Shown here one piece after another: positions 33,701-45,153 of a stretch of 64,000 nucleotides of DNA; the first letter of the stretch is position 1, and every line of letters begins with the position of its first letter. The position numbers were made by a program, and so were the translations under genes. Under the pieces are notes generated by a model. That model was not told the DNA's origin. It worked only from the letters and a program-made list of their open reading frames with translations, and searched no databases. The stretch comes from Paramarasmius palmivorus. Lineage: Eukaryota > Basidiomycota > Agaricomycetes > Agaricales > Marasmiaceae. The stretch is taken from contig JAYKXP010000116.1 in NCBI GenBank assembly GCA_037176845.1, positions 62,001-126,000 on the forward strand, written 5' to 3'.

Positions 33701-36700
33701 ATGGCCGGCCAGAAACGTGGTGTTTGGAATATTTTCGTCGACCACGAAGCGGTTGACGACTCCAGTGAAGATGAAGACTACGATGAACTTGCCAGTGACG
33801 AAGAAGCTACACCGGGGCAGGCCACGTCATCCGTAGTTTTACAGCCTCCTGTCGCTCATCTCACAGCCGCGCAAACACCAGTATTGTTCCAAAGCATCAT
33901 AAGTCGTATTGTCGCAAGGGAAGAAGCAAAATCGGACAGCAAGAAGCGCACCCATGAAGAAATGGACACTTCCTCTAGTCCAGTTCCTTCAGGATCTATC
34001 CCCGAACGGCCCGTGAAAATCACCAGGCCCAGTTCACCTCGAACAATTCCACCGGGTGCTAAATCCTTTGCGGAGATTCCGGAGGTACATTCGCAGAAGC
34101 CATCTCTCCCTGTTCACGTACGTTTCACGCTTCTAGTTATGTCCTTTGGATTAATTTTTAGAGCAGACCGTTGAACCATCGAACGATGGAATAGCGCCCG
34201 GTTTATCGACGTCGATAGTGAGTACGAGCCGGGCATCAAGACTTACTACTGACGTCAAGGCAGCCCCCTGATCGTTGTGACCCCAAGTTACCCCACCTTT
34301 TGCACATTCGAGACCGGCTAATCAATGAGGAGACTTTTACTCTGGGCGCAGCACGAGATGAGCTAGCTGCCATTGTCCCCAGTGGATCTGAAGTGTTCGA
34401 AGTGTGGGCAAAGCACCTCGACCTCGTTAGTGAGGCCGTTGGGACCGATGAGTCCATTCCGTCAGTAGGTCCCCAGCAACTATTTTTCGCATTGTATATT
34501 CATTGTCGTTCAGGTACCGGACATAACTGGTGATCCGCCGGTTGCTGTTCCTGATCTACGGCCTTCGACGCCAAATGTCACGAGCTCTGGCTCCCAGCTT
34601 GTGAGTCGAAACCTTTACGGTGAGATACTGCTGACAGCGCGATAGCAATCATTCCAAGCCCTCCCGACAGATACCATCATCTTTTCCCTGTCCGGAGAGA
34701 GGATTGGGTATGCACGTCATCCCATGCTGGATTCGAACTCGACTGATGTTCCAACTACGTTTATACCATCAAATATCGACTCTAATGACGAGCAGAGATC
34801 GCATAACTTGGATCATGCGCCAGCCCCTCTTCCACTTCCCTTTCAACCGCCGCGGGCTCTAACCACGGTTCCTGCACCGACTGATATTCGACTTGATCCC
34901 GTTGTGAACGATACCCTTGAAGATATTTCAGACCAGGCTCAACCACTTCCAGCAAACTGCGGCACCTATATCTGCAAAGTTCGGTGCAAGCGTGGTCAGG
35001 AGGGACAATCGGTCATTCTGATTACCACTGCCTGTATTTCGGCATCGAATGCCCGCGTGCAAGCATATAAACATGCACTGGCAAAGTGGAAGGAGTCAAA
35101 AGAGACTAAGCCAGAAGAGTCACACCCGCAACCACAAAAACTTCCCCCCATTCCCATTTTGTCTGCGTACAGCGCTGGTCAGCCTGGATGGATCCACATT
35201 GAGCTTCGAGGGACTTATTCCTTTGAATCTCCCGATGTGTTAGATCTCCTTCGCGCTGCTACACATCTTCTATTCCCAAAGAGTCACAGATCTCGCATTT
35301 CTCGTGGTCCCATTCATGAGATTGTTGGATTCCAGAACTGGCGTCGTACGTTATTGCCAGAATCTCGAACTTATTCAATACAAGTCGGAGACTGGGTTGA
35401 GATCACCACTGGGTTATATGCCGGCGATGTCGGACTTGTGGTGAGGGAAGAACAAGAAAACCTCTCGGGTGCCCGTCGCGTGTTGGCTGTGGTTGTTCCA
35501 CGTTTCAACGTTGAGGCGTATCTGAAAGAATGGCGTCTAAGTGCCAAATTCGCGAAGAAATACAAGAAAGTGGCCGTGTCGCATCAATCTTGGAATGGAG
35601 ACCTTGGCTTTGGCACTATGAATACAGCAAAGTCCAAACCTTCCCTACCTATCATATCCACTCCCCTTCCTTCCATATCTACAACCACCACGTCTTCTCT
35701 CCCTGTAGCGCTATCCTCCTGCGCTCTTGTGGACACTACAGGCTCTTCATTGGATCCATCAGATACTCCGGAGGCGCCTGTGCAGGCGCCCACAGCGACA
35801 CAACCTACACGACGTTCGAGAAAGTCGAAGTCTCTCGTTAGGCCTCCACCGCACCCTATATCACACGATGAACTAGAACGGTGGGGCTGTATCCCCTGGG
35901 TAGACTATCGTTTTGGTTGTGAGTGTGATCCGCCACACAACAATCCGGACTTTCGTTGCCCACATGGGTGGCTTCAGGTTGGACCTCTTACTTTGCAGTA
36001 TGGTCTAGCCAATGTTTCATTTAGTGTTCTTCATCTCAAACCTGCCACCTTCTTTCCTGATGGCCTCGTTCCATTTTTCTTTCGTTCACGCCGTCCCCTA
36101 GTCGAACTTGCTATCGCTCACGCACCACCACCAAGGAGCTGGGTCTTCGAGGTCGGTGACATTGTGCAATGCTGTACAACACGGAAGGTCGGACTTCGCT
36201 CCGCAGACAGAGAAATAGAAGCGACAAGCTCGGAATTGGAACAAGCATTCATGGAGCGTGGCAGTCCCGCGTTCTATAATGCAATGAAGTGCGCAACGAC
36301 ATGGGCGCAAGCAGTAGCTAATTCAATTCGTGATAACCCAGGTGGTACCAGTCGCTCATCTATTACCGCAGAGGTACCAGTGCCTAACACGTGGAACGAT
36401 CCATTTTTCTACCATAGCCAAGCCTACCTAACTCTACGACGCCAAGTGGAACAGTGGACAGCTGCAGGCAAAGTACCGGACAGCGTCGTCGAAGCAGATC
36501 ACGCTGAGCCCTCTTTACTCGATGAAGTCACCAGCGTAGGACGTATCGTTGACGATACAATCATTGGTGGCCGGATAGCGGTGCTCCCTCAGGGCGCGGA
36601 CGATGGCAATGATAGGAAGATTAGCGTGTTATCTCTCATCAAAGTTCTGAGCATTGGTGATCTTGTTCAACTTGTCAACAATTCTGTGGCCGACGCCGTT

Positions 36701-38432
36701 GTTATACCTCTTGACAACAGCACCACGGACATTCCATCAACGGCATTAATAGTTAGCATTCGTCAGTCCATTGTGGAACTTCGCGCTGTTTCGGGTGGCC
36801 CGGTAAGCTGCACCTTGTATTCTTAAAGTCATTCTAAATCCTACATAGACATACCTTGCACACGCCAATTCGTTGAGACGAATTCAGCAACTGGCTGGAG
36901 ATAACCTGTATATGCCCATAACCCAAGGCTCTCTTGCTCCTCTCGCTAGCGCGCCGGCGAATACCCCCATCAGTAAAGCTCCATGGAAGGATCAATCTGT
37001 TTCCATTATCCGTGGTGACAAGAAACGACAAACCGGGCGTGTCATTGACGTGTTCAGGGATGATTCCTACGCTAGTGGCCTCCGAATCTTGGTCGAGATA
37101 CAAACTGTGGGCGCCATTCATCGTGAGCCTTATGACTACGGTAGCCTCCGACATGCAGAGTAAGTGTTCATCCTCTACTGACCTACAGAGAGGTTGACGA
37201 TAGGCTTAGTACCAGGACATTTCTCCGGCTTCCCGAAGACCCCTTTTGGCGACTCAAACAAGGCTACAATCCCCAGTATCACTCCACCGAAGTCCGGTAT
37301 TTCCAATCCGCTCATCGTAGGCGCCATGCACGCGCGAACGTGGTATCTCACATTCAGGGTGATCGTGAAGCTACGCATCCGTCGCTCGCACCAAAGACAC
37401 CGATGCATCGCGTGGATTCAGACGTTGCGGGGACAGTATGGGATCCTAATCACGATATCGAACGCTCTCTCCATCCCCAACTGAAGTGGATGGAAGATCC
37501 CATCGTTCGTTCGTCCCTCCAAGGACGACGATTCTTTGTTGATATCGTCGACGGCATCACTTCTGTTAAGGATGCAGTAGTTGGTCTTTCTGAAGATCCG
37601 AAGTTCGTCTTCCATTATGCTGCGCGTGTGCGGACTAAGGGTAGTGCCAATGCTATTCCAGCCGAATCCTTGAAGCCATCATCCACACCTGTGGATTTTG
37701 ACACCGAACGCGGACTTGTCTATGTTGTCAACGGCAAGTACGCGGGATGTTTTGGCCGCCGCGTTTCACATTGCTTCGTCGGAGATAACAGCCAGAGGAA
37801 AAATGGACGCTTGGTGTTGCAGCGCGTTGCACCCTTGCACGGTAAGGACGCTGAAGCTTTACTGCACGCTGAGACGATAACCGTGCGTCCCTGGTATCTT
37901 ATTCGGATCAAGGAGACAAGAGAGGAATCTAAGGCAGGATTTTCGTTGTTGAAACCTATTCGTACGGACTTTGCACAGGGAAAAAGGCTGACCCACGTTC
38001 CTGGCGTGCCATACGTCGATTCGGATCCAGAGGAGCAAGAGGATGCCACACCCCCACGACCTGTGACAACTTCTCATGTTCCCAAACCCTTGGAAGGCTC
38101 GTGGCACGGTTCAACCCCTAAGCAGGCCAAGTCTCCCATCCACGACACAGACCCCTTGATCTGTATCCAACCGCGCGAATCGGACCCGCCTCATCGCACT
38201 CGTTTACTTCGGCTTCGCGACGATTTCTGGAGGGATCCTGCACTGGGGATGGACCATGCCATGAATGTCGTCAATGAGGTGACTCTCCCTGACACACCGG
38301 CACGTTGGGAGTGGACCAGGTTCTTTGGGGAACTCAATGAGGCTTATCTCGAAGGCGACACCTTACCACCTGTAAGTCTACACTTGTCGATTGTACACCT
38401 CATCTTACTCTTTTTAGGCTCCGGACGTTTGA
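33701..38432 (+). CDS. Spt5-like protein with NGN and KOW domains (cargo)
   Basis: Spt5 is a transcription elongation factor that rides on RNA polymerase II. This cargo protein (about 1400 residues, many exons) copies its layout. An acidic N-terminus (VDDSSEDEDYDEL) is followed by an NGN-like segment from TYICKVRCKRGQEGQ to GWIHIELRG, near 34.95-35.25 kb. A KOW motif (YSIQVGDWVEITTGLYAGD) comes next, then further KOW-like stretches such as SVSIIRGDKKRQTGRV and RGLVYVVNGKYAGCFGRR. The last intron (donor near 38371) leads to a tiny final exon ending at 38432. Spt5-like paralogues are numerous in agaricomycetes, often in repeats. Cargo that promotes transcription of the element is an attractive guess, not shown. 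The 5' exons between 34.1 and 34.7 kb are approximate. Confidence 0.75.
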
Positions 38433-38709
38433 AGTCATTATATTGTTGTCTTGCTAGTATCTGCTTGTCCGATGTTATCGTGCGCTGATTGCTTTGATGT
38501 TTCATTTGCTGTATCTAGATAGTTGATATACCACCATGCACGTGTTTTAATATCATGTGCCCGCCTGCAATGCTTCTGCGAGAAATTCTGCTCGATGGCC
38601 CCAGGTGTCGGTTGATTATCTTGTCACCAACCGTCATCTTGTGGTTGCAAGAGCTAGATTTCGTTATGTAGCCTCCAACTGGCCTTCGACTTTCTTCCTA
38701 GATCCCATC

Positions 38710-39483
38710 ATGTCTTCCAAGGGTAAGCAGAAGTCCAAAAAGCCATCGCAGCCAACTCCCCAGGTGAGTATTCAGAGATCTTGTCTATGCCTTCTCTTAC
38801 ATGTTACATAGGACTGTCTTCGGACTGCAATGGCTATTATGGAGGCCAGCATGTCCGATAATTTTGATATCGACGCAATCTTTGGACCAGAGCCAACACC
38901 TACGCCAAAGGATCTCATGGAAGTTCATCCTGGATGGCGACCCGTTCATGCACTCGCCATGGCTGATGGCCTTGTAGGAGTAATGCAGTTCCTGTCCGCT
39001 CAGCCGTGAGTAGGGTTTAATGGGTGGTACGACTCTTTTCTAATGCCCCACTAGTAAAGTTGCGACTCTCATCGAACCTGGAACGCCATGCCTCCTGGAA
39101 AGTACGTTAATTGCTCTGGGGCGGCGTGCCGAAGTTCAGAGAGAAAGTACGTTCTTTCGCAGCTTTCAACCCTGTGTCCTGTCTGACTATACGTTAGATC
39201 CCCAACGCGAGCTTCCAGTGCCTGGCCCAGACGAAGATCTCTCACCGTGGCTTATCTTCAGTAACATCGTCGTACGCCATCGCTTGATGCCATCGCTTGA
39301 ACTCCTGGCAGATCCTGAGTATGTAACATTGCTGCAATGGTAACACAAGCTAACAAGTGTTCTAGATTCGATCCTTATGGTCCTAATGCACCTGGCGACA
39401 CAAGGAGCCATATGGAATTTTTCCTTATGTTCCTTCGCTTGCATCTCCTGCTGGATCTGAAGGCTAAGCGCTCTTTCCCTTAA
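38710..39483 (+). CDS. Unknown cargo protein, about 200 residues
   Basis: Starts MSSKGKQKSKKPS and is read in five short exons, with introns near 38764-38812, 39006-39057, 39101-39196 (possibly two) and 39319-39365. The protein has a basic N-terminus, then acidic and hydrophobic blocks (SDNFDIDAIFGPEP, SPWLIFSNIVVRHRLM) and a Leu-rich C-terminus (FLMFLRLHLLLDLK). No domain is recognised. It sits between the Spt5-like gene and the large unknown gene in the same orientation, with 277 bp and 162 bp spacing, and belongs to the rightward block of the element. Confidence 0.6.
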
Positions 39484-39645
39484 ACGAAGGCATTGTCAGC
39501 AGTAGAGATCGTAGAGATAGTGAATTGTTAAAATGTGATAAAAATTCATCCGAATTTGAGTTCCCGTAGAGCTCATGAAGATATAGGTCGTTACCTTGAA
39601 GTCTTAAAGGCTCAGGTCCTTACCCCCTGGACTTTGCGTATCACC

Positions 39646-42600
39646 ATGCCCAAGCCCAACACGCACAACAGCAAAATGCGAACTCGCAGTACGCACAAAG
39701 GTGTCCTCTTGACGTTGTCTAGTTCAACGCCCAACAAGAGCAAGCCTACTCGTCGGGGAAAGGTCAGTAATCGGCGCTCTCCTAGTATCCCATTTTTTAA
39801 AAACTTTGGCTCTCTACAGAAACCCCCTGCTCGAAGGAATCCACAACCAGAGGAGGTAGCTGCCTGTTGTGTCTCTTGACTTTTATGCTGATGGTCATTG
39901 TAGGAGGACACAATTCCTGATGCTTTGGATACGTCAGTTGGCTTGATGGATTCCGCGTCCAGTAAGTACAATGCTCCAGCGTTTCTTCCGCTTCCTCACT
40001 GTTCTACAGCTTCGCGACCCCGCAAACTTAGATTGTCTCATATAGAGGTTCCCACCCCTTCTATGCTAAGCCCGATACGCGAGCAGTCTGTTTCTCCTCC
40101 TGCAATAGCTTCACATGGTTCGCCTACAACGCCGCCTCCCACCGTTCCCTCTGCTCCGCCATCACCTGCTGTACCAGAGGTTCACACCTCCAGTCCTATT
40201 GAGCCGCTCTTGGGCGACGATTCAGGTTCAGATTATGAGGCCTCTCGTGAGGAACTTCGCCAACAGCGTCGTCGCAAAGGGATCCAATCTGACTCCGAAG
40301 AAGAGGAGGACGAAGATGACGGCCCAACAGCGGTTGGGCCGTCGAACCCATCTCATACCAAACCCAAACCCTCAGGTGTCCCTTCCTCTACATTGCCTTC
40401 TACTTCTGTTCCTGCGAAGAAGAAGGGCAAAAAGAAGGTAGCTACCGCTGCCCAGAACACCACTACTCAGCCAGCGCGTATCGCTTCACCAAAACCTACC
40501 ACTCCAGTCCAAGATGATGGTGATCTTTATCCCGTTGTTGACGACGACGACCCCGACGATCCTCCTTCTCTCAAGACACGGGGACCTTTGCCCAAGGAAG
40601 TCAAGGCTCAGTTAGACACTCTGCACGAACAATATCTCATGGAAGTCAAGAAAGTTGCCTCAGACAACAGTCTTCCGGTTCAGCGCTGTCTAGATTACCT
40701 CAAAGCTGGTATACAGATTTCGCCGCGCGGAGTCAACCGATACAATGCCTTTCAGGCGTTCTACAGCCACTTCCATCCCAAGCCCGATGATTGTGAGTAT
40801 CCAATTCATCAATAAGTATTTAGACTTATCTTGTACACCAGTGCCTGCGGCTCTATACAGGGATCGAATTCAGGAGGCGTATAATTATGTCCGCTGGAGG
40901 AACAATTGTCTTCCCGAAGACATTGACCCCCCTTTCGTCAATGAGGTGGCTAAAGGTCGGCCTGGCAAGTTTGTCTCTCACCCCGATCAACCTCTTCCCG
41001 AAGAGGACATTCATGAGATGGTGTGGTATGCTGAGTGGTACAGCAACCTCATTGACCATATACTCGATGAATCGAAAGTGAGCGGTTCATTCAGAGCACA
41101 GGCACGTAAAATTCTGAAGCCCTTTCTTGCACTGGTATGTCTTTGCTTCCTCGCATGTATTCCGCTGACACTTTTTTCAGGCATATAATGCACTCATCAA
41201 TAACGGCGTTCACATCTTTGGGTACTTGATTGACACACGCCGTGACGCCAATGGGATGTCAGCTAGCTCAATTTGGGGGAACTCTCCTGACTTTCATGAG
41301 GTACATGCGAAGCATCGCGTCGATATCCAAGCGCAAACCTTTGACTTCGAGGCCATGTTCAGGTATGTTTACTCACTCGCGTTGCTATCCTCCTTTAACA
41401 TCGACACAGGATGGTTGAGATGGCGAAGCGTGGTCGTGATATTCCCCCCATGTATGTGGGTGTCCTTCACGAGATGAACGACATGACACGCTCAAAGAGC
41501 AGTCGTGACCGTGGTCGTCGTATAATGGGTCGCATAGCCCATGCAGAAATCAGTACGTACCACACTTGCATTTACGGTAACTGCATCTAATACTTGCATC
41601 AGAAATGTTAACTGGCAAAGAATGTTCTTGGAACAACTTCTTGCAGAACGCTGCCAGTCTCCAACTCCGTCTCTGCAACTGGCCTAACGACGTACCCTTC
41701 CCAGGACTCCCAGGTGGTCCCAAGGAATGTCGCAAGGGTGATTATGACGTGTTCCTCCCAGAGAAGGAAAAGTGGATCCGAGATTTGCTTGATGGAAAGA
41801 TCTCTGCAGAACAACAACAGACACCAACCTGCATTTACTTCGAACGATGGACTAACGGTAAGGATTCTAATTTCACATTGTGTTACCCATCAGCTTACAA
41901 CCACCTGCAGAGGAGAGGAACATGTCTCACGAGGATCAATCAGGCATAGCGATCGTTCGCATGGTGGATGGAACTGATTACCTTTATGCCCGTGATTCCG
42001 AGAGTTGGGTCACTGGTCAAGAGGTTAACTCCGACGATGAAGATGCTGAAGACACTTCAAAGAACAAAAAGGGGAAACGCGCTGGTCGTAAGTACTCTCA
42101 TTCATTGGCCCAGTTCCCATCTCATTCTTTCTCTCTTTAGGTGGACGTAAACAGTCGAAAAAAGTGAATGATAATGGGGGTATGTACTACTCAATAGGCT
42201 GTTGTGGTGTTTTCTTATGATTCGTTCAGATGCTACTAACTCCAAGGGTAAAGCTGCTGCCAATCCTGTTCCCGCACCGTCAGGGGATGTATTCAATGAC
42301 AATCATACTGCACGCGCTCCCAACGGCAAAGGTAGGTGTTATCATCGGATGGCAATTCTTCACTCCACTTACATCACGTGTAGGTAAACAGAAGCAATTT
42401 CTACTCAATTCCCCTCGTAAGTAGGTCATGTCACAATGTCTTTATTGTGGCTAATATTCTTGGATAGCAAACCGGGAGCTCTTGGTCCCTGACGTCGATG
42501 ATGACCCAAGACTTGATCCATCTGTTCCATTACAAGGTCAGTCGATCCTAATGTAATATTCTAACGCTCCACTCACTCTTATGTAGACATCGAGGATGCA

Positions 42601-43827
42601 CTCACCTTAGCTGCGTCCTCCTTGGACGGCAGCCCAAATCATGATGAAAGCTCGTGTTACAATCTACTTCAATCATATTTACGCCCTGGAACTGCTGCTT
42701 ATCGTGCATGGGCTGCCCATTTCACCAAGGTATGTCACCCAGATGATTCTAATGAAAGTTCTAACGAAAATATGTAGATCTTGGAGTCGCGTTCCAGGCC
42801 ACTGCCTTCAGCAGACGAAAACTCAATTGATGGTGGTGCCGCCGGGTCTGTCCCAGAGCCTCAAGATGACCACGATGACAACGAAGAACTCACCCCCAGT
42901 AAGTACAAAGACGTTTTTTTTTTTGTCTCGTGTTACTGACTTAGACTAGCTTCTGTCCATGCAAACCTTATTGCCCTTCACGACGGCATTTGCAATGGAG
43001 ATAGGCACATTGGGGACGCCTATGTTATGTTGGACAGCCTTCTCGACCCTGACTGTCAGGCCTATGACTTGTGGAAGGCCCATTTCAATGTTCTTAATGA
43101 GACTGCCGACGACGAGGCTGTTCCTGATGTATGTATTCTGTCTGTATATCTGACTTACAGATTGTTAATACATTCAAAGCCGCCAGATGTTCTGCTTCAA
43201 CTTGTTGACCCTATAGAGGTTGAACGTTCTCCCACACCTCCGCCGATCACATTTAATGAACACCCGTCGGTTCAGCTACGCCGTCTATTTCCTAAAATTG
43301 ACCTCTCAAAACATGTCACCACCCACCGTCACACACAGGGGAAGCCAGCTCGGAATAGCGCCCCCAATATTCCATCAAAGGCACCATCCTCTCACGTAAC
43401 TACTCAGCCCGGGAAACCAAGACCCATTGTTCCTCTACCTGCACGTGCACTCACGCCAGCCAACCCCCGAGTGCCTTCTCGTTCCCATCAGCCAACGGGT
43501 CCCTCTGCTTCGCTTATTCCCCCCCGAAGCACCCCCCTGGTCGAGGGTGTCTCCACTGCCCCAACAAAGGTTGTTAAACCTGCCCCAGCCCTACGTCAGG
43601 TTTTAGTGGGTCCTTCCACCACCCAACTGCCTCAGGCTCCACCACAGAAGCAACGTCTGGCTTCTAAGAGACCTGCACCTCAGCCTGCCTATATTGGAGC
43701 TCCTGGGTATAAGGGCCCCACAGACTACTTTGATAGTGGCCTGTCCGCAATGAAGGCATCAGTCAAACGTCGGCGTTTGGAAGGGAATGATGCAGATGTG
43801 GGTACTGGCTCATCAAAGCTTAGGTAG
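39646..43827 (+). CDS. Large unknown cargo protein with NWP motif
   Basis: Starts MPKPNTHNSKMRTR and spans about 15 exons to a stop at 43827. The N-terminal third is Pro/Ser-rich with an acidic patch (SDSEEEEDEDD) and a basic KKKGKKK cluster. The central folded part runs from GPLPKEVKAQLDTLHEQYL through RYNAFQAFYSHFHPKPDD, DIHEMVWYAEWYSNLID and QLRLCNWPNDVPFPG to EKWIRDLL. The LxNWPxxVPFPG motif recurs, as far as I recall, in agaricomycete hypotheticals linked to repeats. The C-terminal half is low-complexity. It could be an assembly or DNA-binding factor; nothing in the sequence proves it. It might be two genes, with the second starting near 42.6 kb. Confidence 0.6.
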
Positions 43828-44123
43828 TGCCTTCATGTCTATTTGTGCTATGTAGAATTGGTCCTTGTAATAATTCAATTAATTATGCTCTTCTTTGACC
43901 TGTTGAGTCCAAAATTAGAAGTAATCAAGTTAAGGTTTCTAGGTAGCTACCTGAATATAACAGTATAAGTCTGAGTGTTTTTTGTTTTGATCCAATAACA
44001 TTTACACTCAAGTGCATAGATTCAAATATTCCGGAATAGCAAGTGTATGTCCCATAAAATATACTGTGACCATTGATGTTATATATTGGTAGATTAGAAG
44101 AAGCAGGAGTTAATATTTGTCTG

Positions 44124-44392
44124 AGGTAGCTGCCTATGCCTTGTCCTCCTCGGGTACCTACCTATGCATTCAATTCAGCAGAGGTAGCTGCCTATCAGTT
44201 TTTCCTCTTCAGGTGGCTGCCTGTGCATTCAATCCAGCTGAGGTAGCTGCCTATGTCTTTTGTCCTTGTGAGGTAGCTACCTATGCAGTAAATATGCTGA
44301 GGCAGCTGCCTCCACCTGATGACAACATCAGGTGGTCACCTACACTGCTCTGGTAGCTGCCTGAAAAGTGCATCTTTGACAGGTGGCTACCC
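44124..44392. repeat. Right subterminal palindrome array (AGGTAGCTGCCT-like)
   Basis: Ten units start at 44124, 44152, 44182, 44211, 44241, 44271, 44300, 44330, 44351 and 44381. The period is 28-30 bp except for one 21-bp step. This mirrors the left array. One more unit lies near 43941 and degenerate ones near 44427 and 44443. The remainder of 43828-44784 is AT-rich with no gene. Confidence 0.85.
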
Positions 44393-44784
44393 CTACATTG
44401 TAGTTATATGAAACTTACTTAGCAAAGGTAGCTATTATACACTGAGGTACCTATTCAATGACGCCAGTGCTCCAGGGCTATCTGACTCCCTTGTGTACTA
44501 CAAGATATTGATATTCTAAGCTAATGTTTATCTATCTTGGGATTTCTACCTTTTTAGACAGCATTCAATGAAGTAGATACAGCTAAATTTCTATCATATG
44601 GCTATTCTAGATTTCACCCTTTTAAAGGGTAAACAGAAATTTCTTACACCACTTATGCTTGTCCAAGCCTTATAAGATATTGGGGAAGAGCTGGAGAAGG
44701 AAGAGCAGTAGCAGAGTATAAATACCCTGTTTATAGCCCATCCCAAGCAATCGCCCCAAATTTTACTGTGTTTGCACACCTCCA

Positions 44785-45146
44785 AGGGTTGTAAGATACT
44801 GATGAAGAGCCTGAAGCATGACTAGCACGAACAAGGGCAACATCAGAGCATAAACAGGCAATTTATAGCTGATTTTTGAGAACTGGGACCCCTGACACCC
44901 CTGTCACATCACACAATTGCGGTATTTACCATGAGGACATAGGTCAAAGCCTAGAGGCTTTTATACCAAATAGGTAGCTGCCCAGGACTTGATCCTGTGA
45001 AAAGCCAGGAAAAAACCTTACTGCTAGCCTCAAGCCCAGGTAAGTACCTACTTGGGCAACCACAACCCATAGACCCACCTTAAAGGCCAAACTGCTCACC
45101 TCAAGAGTTTACCCTATTAGGTCCTGTATGGGGGGTGACTGAAGTG
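44785..45146 (-). repeat. Right terminal inverted repeat (362 bp)
   Basis: Reverse complement of 25851-26212. It ends GGTGACTGAAGTG next to the duplicated CCCAGGA. Confidence 0.88.
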
Positions 45147-45153
45147 CCCAGGA
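45147..45153. other. Target-site duplication of the 19.3-kb element (right)
   Basis: CCCAGGA, identical to 25844-25850. Confidence 0.85.

Larger units (their letters stand above)
25851..45146. mobile_element. 19.3-kb KDZ (CxC1-type) DNA transposon with cargo genes
   Basis: The boundaries are set by 362-bp terminal inverted repeats starting CACTTCAGTCACC and a perfect 7-bp flanking duplication (CCCAGGA). The disrupted host gene resumes in frame across the gap. Inside each end lies an array of AGGTAGCTACCT-like palindromes every ~30 bp, probably transposase binding sites. Left-hand genes run leftwards (CxC1 KDZ transposase, MYND protein). Right-hand genes run rightwards (Spt5-like protein, two unknown proteins). 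A long inverted repeat at 33.1-33.4 kb separates the two blocks. Identical-looking TIRs and an intact transposase suggest recent activity. KDZ transposons are known from basidiomycetes; I cannot tell from the sequence alone whether this cargo arrangement has been described. Confidence 0.88.

Noticed and set aside
36098..36310. Minus-strand Cys-rich frame within the Spt5-like gene
   Set aside because: Antisense to a well-supported long coding exon.
25851..45146. Starship-type giant element
   Set aside because: No tyrosine recombinase (DUF3435) gene is present. The TIRs and the resident KDZ transposase explain the element.
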